Source: Natronosalvus caseinilyticus (GTDB lineage: Archaea > Halobacteriota > Halobacteria > Halobacteriales > Natrialbaceae). Taken from it: a stretch of 64,000 bases of DNA. The translations under genes were made by a program, and so were the position numbers. Shown here one piece after another: positions 43,125 through 52,193 of the stretch. Each line of letters begins with the position of its first letter. Position 1 is the first letter of the stretch. The stretch covers positions 558,001-622,000 of the forward strand of contig NZ_CP071596.1 in NCBI RefSeq assembly GCF_017357105.1, read 5' to 3'. Below the pieces are notes generated by a model. It was not told the DNA's origin. It ran no database searches and worked only from the letters and a program-made list of their open reading frames with translations.

Positions 43125-43796
43125 ATGCGTATGGACGAGGACCTCCTGACCGTGACCGACGAGAGATCGCTGACCGCCGCCGCGGAGACGCTGCGAGCGA
43201 TCGCCGACCAGCTCGAGCGCGGTAACCAACTGCGACTCGAAGGAACCGATAGACGGGTAGCCGTTCCGCTTCCCGACTCGGTCGCGTTCGAGGTGGGGCT
43301 GGAACTCGAGGGTGTGGACGAGGGCGAGAATGAGAGTGTGAGTGAGCGTGAGGGCGAGCGTGAAGACGAACACGGAGGCGAGGCTGTGAACGAGGCTGCG
43401 AGCGAAAGCGAGAACGAGAGCGAAGACGAGGGGAAACAGCCCGAGGTCGAACTCGAGATCGAACTCGAGTGGCCGGTGGCCGGCGCGGACGCCGTCGAAG
43501 TAGTATCGACGGCCGAGTCGAGCGAAGAGGTGGAACCGGCAGGCGAGACGGATCGGGTCGATCCCGACCGCCCCCACGAAGTGGTCGCCATCGCTCCACC
43601 ACCCGAATCGCTCGCCAAGTTCCGACTGTTCGAGGATCGGGCGGGCGAGTGGCGCTGGCACCTCCGTCACCAGAACGGGAACATCATCGCAGATAGCGGC
43701 GAGGGGTACACGACGAAGCAGAGCGCCCGCAACGGCATTCGAAGCGTCGTACGGAACGCGCCGGGCGCGAGCGTGCTCGAGGGACGCCCCGAGTAA
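43125..43796 (+). CDS. Amphi-Trp / YegP (DUF1508) fusion protein
   Basis: The product has 223 residues. The N-terminal part (about 1-63, LTAAAETLRAIADQLERGNQ) and a later strand (ELEIELEW, about 107-116) are the two pieces of an amphi-Trp domain. They are separated by a 45-residue acidic insert coded by repeated GAG/GCG/AGC hexamers. The C-terminal part KFRLFEDRAGEWRWHLRHQN and GNIIADSGEGYTTKQSARNG is a YegP/HVO_2922-type domain. Both domains are common single proteins in haloarchaea; their roles are unclear. TATTTACG at 43102-43109 suits a leaderless start. Confidence 0.78.
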   Translation: MRMDEDLLTVTDERSLTAAAETLRAIADQLERGNQLRLEGTDRRVAVPLPDSVAFEVGLELEGVDEGENESVSEREGEREDEHGGEAVNEAASESENESEDEGKQPEVELEIELEWPVAGADAVEVVSTAESSEEVEPAGETDRVDPDRPHEVVAIAPPPESLAKFRLFEDRAGEWRWHLRHQNGNIIADSGEGYTTKQSARNGIRSVVRNAPGASVLEGRPE

Positions 43797-43857
43797 CTCG
43801 ATTCGGACGCTGAGAACCTGCATACGCCGGCCCGATGGCCTTCTCCATCTACGGTGC

Positions 43858-45369
43858 ATGAATCGTATGGTAACGGGCGACGCTAACGAGCGTGATGTAC
43901 AGACCCATCAAAACCCGCGGAACGTCGTTCTCGTCGTTCTCGACACGGCGCGAAAAACGAGCGTCTCGCGGGAGACGATGCCGACGCTCACCCACCTGGC
44001 GGAGCAGGGAACGACGTTCGAACGCGCGTTCGCGACGGCCCCCTGGACGCTGCCATCGCACGCGTCCCTGTTTACCGGCACCTACACCAGCGAACACGGC
44101 GCCCACGGCGGGTACACCTACCTCGACTCGAGCCTCCGGACGCTCCCGGAGGCCTTTCGAGACGCCGGCTACGAGACCGTCGGGGTCTCGAACAACACCT
44201 GGATCACCGACGAATTTGGCTTCGATCGGGGGTTCGACGACCTCCGTCGCGGCTGGCAGTACATCCAGTCCGAGGTCGACATGGGGACGGTCGTTCGCGG
44301 CGAGGACCTCCGCGAGAAACTCGAGGCGACGCGCGACCGCCTCTTCGAGGGGAACCCGCTGATCAACGCCGCGAACGTCCTCTACAGTGAAGTCCTCCAG
44401 CCGAGCGGCGACGACGGCGCCGACCGGTCGACGACGTGGGTCGCCGACTGGATCCGGTCGCGGGAGGACGACCGGCCGTTCTTCCTGTTCTGTAACTACA
44501 TCGAACCCCACATCACGTACGACCCCCCTCGAGAATTCGCCGAGCGATTCCTGCCCGACGGATGGGACTACGAGACGGCGACGGACATCCGCCAGGACCC
44601 CCGGGCCTACGACTGCGAGGACTACGACCTCTCTGAGTCGGCGTTCGCCGCCCTCCACGGCCTCTACCGTGCCGAACTCGCCTACGTCGACAGCCAGCTC
44701 GAGCGCCTCCGGGACGCGCTCCAGTCGGCCGGTGTCTGGGAGGAGACGCTGCTGGTCGTCTGTGGCGACCACGGCGAGAACGTCGGCGACCACGGCTTCT
44801 TCGGTCATCAGTACAACCTCTACGACACCCTGATCCACGTCCCACTGGTCGTTCACGGTGGGGCGTTTACCGACGGCGGGCGACGGACGGATTTCGTCCA
44901 GTTGCTCGACCTGCCCGAGACGGTGCTCGAGGCGACTGGCGTGTCAGATCCCGAGATGGAAACCCAGAGTCGGGGGCGGTCGTTCCATCCCGACGCGATC
45001 ACCGAGACGAGGGACGCAGTATTCGCCGAGTACGTCGCCCCTCAGCCGTCGATCGAACGCCTCGAGGCCCGATTTGGATCGCTCCCGGAGCAGGTCTACA
45101 CCTACGACCGCCGGCTACGAGCGATCCGCACGGACCAGTACAAGTACGTCCGTGGCGACGACGGATTCGAGCGCCTGCACGCCATCTCGAGCGACCCGAC
45201 CGAGACGGTCGATCTGTCCGACCGGCAACCTGATCGCGTCGAGACGCTGCGTGAGCGACTCGAGGCACACTTCGAGGGCGTCGAAACCGTCGAACGCCCT
45301 ACCGAGGGAGCCACACCGGAGATGACCGACTCGACGAAGGATCGGCTGGCCGACCTCGGGTACCTCTAG
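43858..45369 (+). CDS. Sulfatase-fold enzyme, probable phosphotransferase type
   Basis: This is a 503-residue protein of the alkaline-phosphatase superfamily without a signal peptide. VVLVVLDTARKTSVSRE supplies the first metal Asp, and VVCGDHGENVGDHGFFGHQY supplies later Asp/His ligands. The nucleophile block is APWTLPSHASLFTG. True sulfatases have Cys or Ser in C/S-x-P-x-R for formylglycine; here it is Thr-Leu-Pro-Ser-His, so a Thr nucleophile and phosphate-type chemistry (as in phosphoglycerol transferases) is more likely than sulfate hydrolysis. It is the first gene of the surface cluster and ends in the same DLGYL motif as its neighbour. Confidence 0.85.
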   Translation: MNRMVTGDANERDVQTHQNPRNVVLVVLDTARKTSVSRETMPTLTHLAEQGTTFERAFATAPWTLPSHASLFTGTYTSEHGAHGGYTYLDSSLRTLPEAFRDAGYETVGVSNNTWITDEFGFDRGFDDLRRGWQYIQSEVDMGTVVRGEDLREKLEATRDRLFEGNPLINAANVLYSEVLQPSGDDGADRSTTWVADWIRSREDDRPFFLFCNYIEPHITYDPPREFAERFLPDGWDYETATDIRQDPRAYDCEDYDLSESAFAALHGLYRAELAYVDSQLERLRDALQSAGVWEETLLVVCGDHGENVGDHGFFGHQYNLYDTLIHVPLVVHGGAFTDGGRRTDFVQLLDLPETVLEATGVSDPEMETQSRGRSFHPDAITETRDAVFAEYVAPQPSIERLEARFGSLPEQVYTYDRRLRAIRTDQYKYVRGDDGFERLHAISSDPTETVDLSDRQPDRVETLRERLEAHFEGVETVERPTEGATPEMTDSTKDRLADLGYL

Positions 45370-45702
45370 GCGGGCGTTTCATTTTCGAAACGAAGAAACA
45401 ACGGGTTACTCGGCGCTGTAAAGCGGGCTCAACCAGGATCGGCGACCCGGGCGAGCGATCGAACGCCGTTCAGCGTTCGAGGACACGTCAACGAGCGAAA
45501 ACAGTCAGCCTGCAGAAGTGTCTGAGCCGGCCGAATTCGCTGCCAGATCGGTTTATGGCGTGAATTGCAGGGTTTAACACCTCGATAATGAAGGGCGCTC
45601 CGCGTATTGGCATCCGTATGAAGCCACTTCGAATCGAGCCCTGTCCAGACACAGTGGATGTGGACGGCCGGAAACAACAACTAATTGGGAGGCAGTGAGA
45701 GG
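45370..45702. other. Intergenic region with cluster-type promoter
   Basis: These 333 bp hold no supported gene. They contain the shared 19-nt promoter element at 45573-45591, leaving a possible leader of about 85 nt before the next ATG. Confidence 0.5.
45573..45591 (+). promoter_or_regulatory. Shared cluster promoter element, site A
   Basis: TTTAACACCTCGATAATGA matches site B (50129) at 17 of 19 positions. The ATAAT half is the probable TATA box. The start codon of the phosphodiesterase-like gene lies 111 nt downstream. Confidence 0.6.
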
Positions 45703-47391
45703 ATGACAGGACGACACAATCGAACGAATGGGGCATCGGCGACGGGGCGAACGACCGACGACTCGGGTCTCGACGTACTGCTAATCGGTATCGACGCTGG
45801 CTGCCAACCGGTCTTCGAACGACTCTACGAGGAAGGGCGTATTCCGAACCTCGAGCGACTCTGTACCGGGCCCGGGAACGTCTCGGCCCCGCTCGAGTCA
45901 CAGATTCCGCCGTGGACGCCGAGCGCGTGGCCGTCGATCTTCACCGGCGTCAATCCCGGCAAACACGGCGTCGTCGGCTTCGTCGGCTACGACGGCTACG
46001 ACTGGCACGTCTCCAGCAACGACGACGTCCACGAACGTTCCCTCTGGTCGCTCCTGGACCACCACGGTCGCTCGAGCGTCGTCGTCAACGTTCCGGTGAC
46101 CCACCCGCCGGACGAATTCGACGGTGCGATCATCCCCGGGTTCATCGGTCCGGAGAATCCGAAGTGCCACCCTGAAGGGACGCTCGAAGAGGTTCGAGAG
46201 GCCATCGGCGAGTACCGCGTCTATCCAGCCTACACCCGGGGCGACGAATCGATCTCCGACCGCGAGAAGATGGCCGAGTACCAGCGCCTCATTCGCATGC
46301 GTGGGGAGGCGTTCCGATATCTCGTCGGCAAGCACGAGCCGGACTTCGGGTTCGTCCAGTTCCAGAAGACCGACACCGTCTTTCACGAGTTCGCGGGCGA
46401 CCCCGACAAGGTCGAGACGGTGTACGAGGCGACGGACGACCAGATCGGGCAGATCCTCGAGGAGTGTGATCCAGACACCGTCTTCGTCGTGAGCGATCAC
46501 GGGATGGGCCCGTACGAGGGCTACGAGTTCCGAATCAACGAATTCCTCGAGGAAGCAGGATACCTCGAGGCGACGACCAGCGGGAAGGGGATGCCCTCCT
46601 GGCAGCCCATGCGTCACCAGCTTCGAGAGGGGAAAGACTGCGATAGCTGGGAGCCGACGATGACCGAACGAGCGGCCGCCGTCGCTGCCAGGTTCGGCAT
46701 CACCGCCAGGCGGGCTCGACTCGCCCTCGAACGAATCGGTCTCGCCGATCACGTCATCAAGTACGCTCCGCAGAACGTCGCCCGGACGGCCAACAGGCAA
46801 GTCGACTTCGCCGCCTCGCAGGCGTACGTCCGCGCTCGAACGGAACTCGGCGTTCGTATCAACCTCGAGGGGCGAGAGCCCAACGGCGTCGTCTCACCGT
46901 CTGAGTACGACGCCCTCCGCGAATCCTTGATGGCGGATCTCCGGGCCGTCGAGACGCCCGACGGAGAGCCGGTCTTCGAGACGGTCGCCCCCCGAGAGGA
47001 GTACTTCCACGGACCCTACGAGGAACACGCCGTCGACGTCGTGACGATTCCAACCGACTTCGAACACGCGCTCTCGGAGGAGTTGTGCGGGAAGCAGTTC
47101 GGCCCCGTGGAACCGTGGAATCACAAACTCGACGGCGTCTTCGCCGCGAGCGGAGCAGGGATCGACGAGACCGCAGCGCTCGGACACCCCACCATCTACG
47201 ACGTGGCACCGACCGTGTTAGCCGCGCTGGGCGTGCCCCAGAGCGACCGGATGGATGGAACGGTACTTTCAATCGTCGACTCCTCCGGGACCGAGGCGTA
47301 TCCAACCGCCAGCGAGTCGACACCGGCGCGCCGAGACGGTGCAGACGAGACGGTAACCGCTCGTCTCGCCGATCTCGGGTATATGAACTAA
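45703..47391 (+). CDS. Alkaline-phosphatase superfamily phosphodiesterase-like protein
   Basis: The product has 562 residues from ATG 45703, behind GTGAGAGG. It has LLIGIDAGCQPVFERLYEEG (first metal Asp), the nucleophile block PPWTPSAWPSIFTGVNPGKH and VVSDHGMGPYEGYEFRINEF, matching the type I phosphodiesterase/nucleotide pyrophosphatase group. QKTDTVFHEF is the usual Asp/His metal block. There is no signal peptide or membrane segment. In archaea such enzymes often lie in glycan clusters and may cleave or transfer phospho-sugar or phospholipid groups (inference). The C-terminal DLGYMN resembles the DLGYL end of the upstream enzyme. Confidence 0.85.
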   Translation: MTGRHNRTNGASATGRTTDDSGLDVLLIGIDAGCQPVFERLYEEGRIPNLERLCTGPGNVSAPLESQIPPWTPSAWPSIFTGVNPGKHGVVGFVGYDGYDWHVSSNDDVHERSLWSLLDHHGRSSVVVNVPVTHPPDEFDGAIIPGFIGPENPKCHPEGTLEEVREAIGEYRVYPAYTRGDESISDREKMAEYQRLIRMRGEAFRYLVGKHEPDFGFVQFQKTDTVFHEFAGDPDKVETVYEATDDQIGQILEECDPDTVFVVSDHGMGPYEGYEFRINEFLEEAGYLEATTSGKGMPSWQPMRHQLREGKDCDSWEPTMTERAAAVAARFGITARRARLALERIGLADHVIKYAPQNVARTANRQVDFAASQAYVRARTELGVRINLEGREPNGVVSPSEYDALRESLMADLRAVETPDGEPVFETVAPREEYFHGPYEEHAVDVVTIPTDFEHALSEELCGKQFGPVEPWNHKLDGVFAASGAGIDETAALGHPTIYDVAPTVLAALGVPQSDRMDGTVLSIVDSSGTEAYPTASESTPARRDGADETVTARLADLGYMN

Positions 47392-47476
47392 CCGTTTCAG
47401 TCGGTGAAACAGTCATTCGATCTTATTTTACTCATAAGTATTGTCCCCGCCGCCGATAGCACACGTATACTGGTAC

Positions 47477-48136
47477 ATGGGCTTCGTAGCACACGTTTCA
47501 CTGTCGCATCCTGATCTCGTTCTCGCACCCACGATTCGGGCAAATCCGGATGTAACGATACGATACGAGTACGGCGTCGTGGCCGACGGAGGTGAGCGGT
47601 GCTTCGTCTCAGTGTTTGGCGACGACCTCGAGCGGATCGAGGCGGCAATGGCCGGCGACCACACCATTTCGAATCCAACCCGGGTGGCCACGTTCGAAGG
47701 ACGTGCGATTTACCAGCTAGCCATCGATACGAACCTCGAAATCGTCCCGTATCGATGTGCCGCCAGAGGTGTTTTCGTGTTCGAGACGATCAGCAACGAG
47801 AAGGGGTGGACGGTCCGTATACACGTTCCGGACCGAGAGGCATTATCGGCGTTTCGCGAGTACTGTCGATCCTGGTCGATCACGTTCCGGGTCAATCGAT
47901 TGTCCCAGTCGACGGCCGAGGACGACGACGATACCTATTTTCTCACGGAGCAGCAACACGAGATTCTCTCGAAAGCGTACTACTCGGGATACTTTGAAAT
48001 TCCACGCCGTGCCTCCCAGAACGACCTGGCAAACCAGCTCGGAATTTCGACGTCAGCGGTCTCTCAACGGATCCGTCGTGCCGTTGCCGAACTCATCGAG
48101 TCGACCCTCGAGAACAGCCGAACGCCCGACCGATAA
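47477..48136 (+). CDS. Bat-type HTH transcriptional regulator
   Basis: The product has 219 residues. The last 65 (LTEQQHEILSKAYYSGYFEI, SQNDLANQLGISTSAVSQRI) form the HTH_10 domain typical of bacterio-opsin activator-like regulators. The N-terminal 150 residues are an uncharacterised alpha/beta sensing region without PAS or GAF motifs. It lies inside the surface cluster, 85 bp after the phosphodiesterase gene, and is a good candidate to control the shared promoters (inference). An AT-rich TATTTTACTC about 45-55 nt upstream may be its promoter. Confidence 0.84.
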   Translation: MGFVAHVSLSHPDLVLAPTIRANPDVTIRYEYGVVADGGERCFVSVFGDDLERIEAAMAGDHTISNPTRVATFEGRAIYQLAIDTNLEIVPYRCAARGVFVFETISNEKGWTVRIHVPDREALSAFREYCRSWSITFRVNRLSQSTAEDDDDTYFLTEQQHEILSKAYYSGYFEIPRRASQNDLANQLGISTSAVSQRIRRAVAELIESTLENSRTPDR

Positions 48137-48324
48137 CGGCGTGAAAGTGGGCGGGATTGAATGGGATACTCGCGGTAGGACTGTTGCTGAGAAGATTACC
48201 CCGAGCACTCGGTCCGAATAACTCATAGCGACACCGGTTCGTGTTTTCAGCAGCCTGGACGCTTGAAGAGAGGTTTTAGCCAATGTTGCGCTCGATAGAA
48301 CAGTCGTAATTCAGCATTTCCGCG

Positions 48325-48343
48325 CTTAACAGACAAATAATCC
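48325..48343 (+). promoter_or_regulatory. Weak match to the shared cluster promoter element
   Basis: CTTAACAGACAAATAATCC keeps the CTTAAC and ATAAT halves at the same spacing as the other sites but loses the CTCG centre and the final TAA. The next start codon is 75 nt downstream. Confidence 0.3.
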
Positions 48344-48418
48344 AGACTGACTTAAAAGCTGTCTATTCGAATCCATAGATATTGGCCCGGAACGTTACTC
48401 TTAGCAAAGTGAATATCA

Positions 48419-50050
48419 ATGGCGAAACGAAGCGGTACGCAGTATTCACCCACTCAGGGTTCTTTCGATCCTTCCGAAGCGGAAGTACAGGCAGGGGACG
48501 AGTGTCGTTCTTCAACCGCCGGTGGTCGGTCACGGCGAGCGTTTATCGGTGGCGTTGCCGCTACCGGCGTCTCGCTCGCCGCGTTCAGTTCGAGCGCGAG
48601 CGCGTACCACGGGTACGCCGACGAGTACGACAACGTCGTCAACATCGTCGATGCGGGCGCAGATAACACGGGTTCGAAATCGATTACCCCGGTTCTCAAG
48701 GACCTCCGGGCTGACGATACGCTCCTCGTCTTCCCCGAGGGCCGATACTACATGGACGAACAGTTCCGGTTCACGAACTTCGATAACTTTGGAATCGTCG
48801 GCAACAACGCGACGATCGTTCCGGCGAACTACTACAACTTCGATGGACCACAGTACCGACTGTTCCGGCTGGGAACGGTCAAAAATCCCGGCCGCAAGGT
48901 GCGAGTCGAGGGACTGCGAGTCGATCAGACGGCTCCCGACACCGGCATTCGAGCGATCGAGGCCAACGTCACGACCCGACTCGACGTCGAGGACATCAAG
49001 ATCTACGGGAAACACGACAGCGGCACCTGGGGTCCCGCCCGATTCAACGTCGTCAACCCGAACGGCACCGGTCGCGTCGTCGACTTCCACGCGAAAGACG
49101 GTGGCGAGTGGACGGACAACACCCCGCACGCCGAGCACCGATCCTCTCGCGGACCGATCGGCATCGTCGCGAACCGAACCGAAGGGGAACTCATGTTCAG
49201 GCGGTGTCACCTGTACGACTTCCCCGGATCCGGCCTCTACGCGATCAACGGAGACGGACAGATCATCGTTCACGGCGGCGTCTACAAAAACAGTTCCTCC
49301 GCCAGCCTCCGCGTCGGCGGCACGGACAGCATTATCCGGTGGCCCCAGGTGATCGTCGACACGGATTCCGGCCGGAACACGTCCCAGCGAGGGATCCGCC
49401 TCGAGAGCGGCGGCGCCACGGTCAAAGGTGCCGCGATCGACATCTCCCTCGACAAGGAGAATTGCTACGCCATCAGCGTGATGAACTCCTGCAGCGACGC
49501 CTGGATCGAGGGTGTGAAGATCAACCTATCCGGTAACGCCGTTCAACACGGAATCGTTACCTCCGCAGGCTGTGGTGAAGTTGTCATCGTCGATACCGAC
49601 ATCACACATACCTCCGCTGGTGGCTACCCCCTCTGGGCACGGGGCACCGGCAACGACGACCGCCTTCTCTGTGAATACCTTACGATCGACGGTCGGGCCG
49701 GCGCCGAGAGCGGCTTCCGCGACGCCGTTCGCATCGACCGGGACAACTGCCGGCTGAACGCGTGTGAGATCGCTCAGTCTGGCAAAAACGGCGCTGCTCG
49801 AAACGCGGTCACCAACTTCGGTCAGGGGCTGACGATTTACAAGTCGACCCTCGAGGCGAGCCAGTACCCCATCGTCGAAGTCGGTAACGATACACTGTAT
49901 CTCGACGTCGACGCTGAATCGTACAGCGGCCGTGAGGCGGCCTGCCTCTACGACGAGAGCTACGACGTCGCTATCAAGAGCAGCCGAATGAAAAACGGCA
50001 TCCGCGACTTCGGTTCCGACGAGCTCGTACTGTACAACAACAGCTACTGA
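48419..50050 (+). CDS. Tat-exported parallel beta-helix protein
   Basis: The product has 543 residues. A hydrophilic 35-residue lead precedes the twin-Arg signal GGRSRRAFIGGVAATGVSLA, which ends in an Ala-x-Ala cleavage site (SASA). There is no lipobox, so the protein should be released. The body is a right-handed beta helix: repeated short strands with Asn and Gly turns (VVNIVDAGADNTGSKS start, IRWPQVIVDTDSG, VVIVDTDITHTSAGGYPLWA). The opening resembles pectate-lyase-3/glycan depolymerase folds. Catalytic residues cannot be assigned. Likely roles are cutting or binding the surface polysaccharide. Confidence 0.82.
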   Translation: MAKRSGTQYSPTQGSFDPSEAEVQAGDECRSSTAGGRSRRAFIGGVAATGVSLAAFSSSASAYHGYADEYDNVVNIVDAGADNTGSKSITPVLKDLRADDTLLVFPEGRYYMDEQFRFTNFDNFGIVGNNATIVPANYYNFDGPQYRLFRLGTVKNPGRKVRVEGLRVDQTAPDTGIRAIEANVTTRLDVEDIKIYGKHDSGTWGPARFNVVNPNGTGRVVDFHAKDGGEWTDNTPHAEHRSSRGPIGIVANRTEGELMFRRCHLYDFPGSGLYAINGDGQIIVHGGVYKNSSSASLRVGGTDSIIRWPQVIVDTDSGRNTSQRGIRLESGGATVKGAAIDISLDKENCYAISVMNSCSDAWIEGVKINLSGNAVQHGIVTSAGCGEVVIVDTDITHTSAGGYPLWARGTGNDDRLLCEYLTIDGRAGAESGFRDAVRIDRDNCRLNACEIAQSGKNGAARNAVTNFGQGLTIYKSTLEASQYPIVEVGNDTLYLDVDAESYSGREAACLYDESYDVAIKSSRMKNGIRDFGSDELVLYNNSY

Positions 50051-50128
50051 TCGAGCGATAGACTCCGAATCTCCATCTATTCGACCGACGCCGCCGTCAC
50101 TGTCGGGTAAAGCCAGGTCGACGAGTTA

Positions 50129-50147
50129 TTTAACCCCTCGATAATAA
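50129..50147 (+). promoter_or_regulatory. Shared cluster promoter element, site B
   Basis: TTTAACCCCTCGATAATAA ends 26 nt before the ATG at 50174. ATAATAA is at the TATA position for a leaderless message, and TTTAAC is about 40 nt upstream of the start. Confidence 0.65.
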
Positions 50148-50173
50148 ACCGCCTCGGTAGAGTCGGTTCGCGT

Positions 50174-51934
50174 ATGCCTGGAATCACGGCCGTCGAAACG
50201 CCACCGGCAACCGACGTTCTCGACGAGATGCTCGACACCGTCTGTTTTACTGACGATTACGTACGCGAGGATTTTCTGCTGGCGGACGAACTCGTCGTCG
50301 CGGCCACCGGCTACGAGCAGTATCCCGTCGACGTCTTCGAAACCGACGATTGCACGATTGTGCTCGAGGGCCACCTCTACGGGACCGACGACGTCGAAGC
50401 CGCCGTGACGGAAGCGGCGTCGTACGTTCGCGAGGACCAGACCGAACAGCTGTCGTCGTGGCTCGCCGAGAGAGACGCCGAGTTCCTGTTAGTCGTCGCC
50501 GACCGGGAGACGGGATCGCTGTGGATCCTCAACGACGCATTCGGCCGACTGCCGACCTATCGGGCGACGATCGGCGACACGACGCTCGTCACGCGCGAAC
50601 TCAAAGCGGTTCGGAAACTCGCCCGGACCCTCGAGGACGGCCTCGAGCCGAACCGGCTGGCGCTCGGACAGCAGTTGCTCTTCGGGTATCCCCTCGGGAC
50701 CCGGTCGCTGTACGAGGACGTCGAACACTTGCCCCCAGGGTCGCTTCTCGAGGTCGAGACCGGTGAAATCACGTCGCTGCACGAGTTCCGGTTCGATAGC
50801 CACGCCAACGCCGATCGGAGCGTCCGGGCGAACGCGCTTCGGCTCCGGGATCGGTTCGTCGAAGCCTGTGAAAATCGTGCCAGCGTCGGCGAGGAAACGG
50901 TCATCTCGCTGAGCGGTGGACTCGATTCGCGAGCAGTGATCGCCGGCTACAACCGCGTCGACTGCCAGTTGTACGCGGCGACGTCCGCAAGGGCCGACGG
51001 CGGCAACACTGCCGAAGTCGACGTCGCCAGGCAGGTCGCGGACGCGCTCGACGTCCCGTGGTCGTCGTACATCGCCGACCGGACGGAACACCACCAGTCG
51101 TTCCTCCTCGAGACGACGCAGGGGATGAACAACCTGGGGATGTCGATCGGGCTCGACTTCGCCGAACAGGTGGCCGAACGACACGAAAACGCCGTGTTCG
51201 TGACCGGAGACGGCGGTGACAAGGCGATTCCGGATCTGACCCCCGCACGAGAAGTCGACACGACGGACGACCTCGTCGAGGCACTCCTCGACGGCCAGCA
51301 ACTCTTCTCGCCCGAGGAAGTCGCCGACATCGTCAACGTGACCGCCGAGGACCTCGTCGACTCCGTTCGCGAGCGGGTCGCGTCCTACCCGGAGACGACG
51401 CTCGAGGCCAAACACGTCCACTTTCTCGTGCGCGAACGGGGGGTCAACTGGCTCAATCACGGCGAGGACCGAACCCGGCACTACCTGTGGTCGACGACCC
51501 CGTTCTACGCGCTGCCGTTCTTCGAGGAAGCGATGGCGTGCCCGCCTGAACAGAAGCAGGGGAACGAACTCTACCGCGAGTTTCTCTCCGGTCTGTCGCC
51601 AGCAGTCGTCGGGATCGATTACGTCGACTTCGGGGCACCAATCGACTCGCTCGAGTTCCGGATCAAGCAGTACGGGTACAACTGGCTCACCAACCATCCA
51701 GAGCTGAAATCGCGCGTTACCAGTCTGTTGAAGCGAAACGGCAACGGAGCGGACGAGCGTCCCGTCCACGCCCTGTCCGAAGCGGTGCGGACGTCGACGG
51801 ATCTGGATCGATACTTCTCGGAGGAGGCGATCAACCGAATCGCCTGGAGCGGCGGTGCACACACCAGCCAGCACCGGTACGTCCTGTATACTGCAATTGC
51901 GGCGCTTACGAACGACGAGCTCGAAGCGGCGTAG
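50174..51934 (+). CDS. Asparagine-synthetase-like protein lacking glutaminase Cys
   Basis: The product has 586 residues. The N-terminal Ntn fold (1-200) is recognisable from WILNDAFGRLPTYRATIGDT and the FGYPLGTRSLYEDVEHLPPG linker. It begins MPGITAV where glutamine amidotransferases have MCGI: Pro replaces the nucleophile Cys. The synthetase half has the intact PP-loop ISLSGGLDSRAV (245-256) and TGDGGDKAIPD. ATP-dependent adenylation of a carboxylate is therefore expected, with ammonia or another amine as acceptor. It shares fold and setting with the protein at 60428. It probably adds an amide to a surface polymer (inference). Confidence 0.85.
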   Translation: MPGITAVETPPATDVLDEMLDTVCFTDDYVREDFLLADELVVAATGYEQYPVDVFETDDCTIVLEGHLYGTDDVEAAVTEAASYVREDQTEQLSSWLAERDAEFLLVVADRETGSLWILNDAFGRLPTYRATIGDTTLVTRELKAVRKLARTLEDGLEPNRLALGQQLLFGYPLGTRSLYEDVEHLPPGSLLEVETGEITSLHEFRFDSHANADRSVRANALRLRDRFVEACENRASVGEETVISLSGGLDSRAVIAGYNRVDCQLYAATSARADGGNTAEVDVARQVADALDVPWSSYIADRTEHHQSFLLETTQGMNNLGMSIGLDFAEQVAERHENAVFVTGDGGDKAIPDLTPAREVDTTDDLVEALLDGQQLFSPEEVADIVNVTAEDLVDSVRERVASYPETTLEAKHVHFLVRERGVNWLNHGEDRTRHYLWSTTPFYALPFFEEAMACPPEQKQGNELYREFLSGLSPAVVGIDYVDFGAPIDSLEFRIKQYGYNWLTNHPELKSRVTSLLKRNGNGADERPVHALSEAVRTSTDLDRYFSEEAINRIAWSGGAHTSQHRYVLYTAIAALTNDELEAA

Positions 51935-52050
51935 CGAGGATACGTGGAGACGCCGGTGAGATTACTGCCAGATCGTTAGACAGTCCGTTCAGTCGGGCGA
52001 TTCGGTGCAACGAAGTCGGCATGCCGGGGCCCGATTTACCGTTGCGTCCG

Positions 52051-52069
52051 TTTAAGAGCCGTATAATAA
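52051..52069 (+). promoter_or_regulatory. Shared cluster promoter element, site C
   Basis: TTTAAGAGCCGTATAATAA keeps the TTTAA and ATAATAA halves at exact spacing. The flippase ATG at 52194 is 124 nt downstream, so the message would have a leader. Confidence 0.5.
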
Positions 52070-52193
52070 GGCCCGACCCGAGTCACTGTTCCAGTACTGT
52101 GAATGTGCTGGACGGTCGTCGAAGTGGGACGTGGGAATGGGGCGGAGCGGACGACGTCGTCGACGATCATTTCGGCTGGATTCAGGTGAACAG

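Noticed and set aside
43858..45369. Annotating the gene as an active sulfatase
   Set aside because: The formylglycine motif is absent (Thr-x-Pro-Ser-His), so only the fold is claimed.
45429..45901. Minus-strand frames upstream of the phosphodiesterase gene
   Set aside because: They run through the shared promoter element and the start of the real gene; the translations are Arg/Ser-rich and motif-free.
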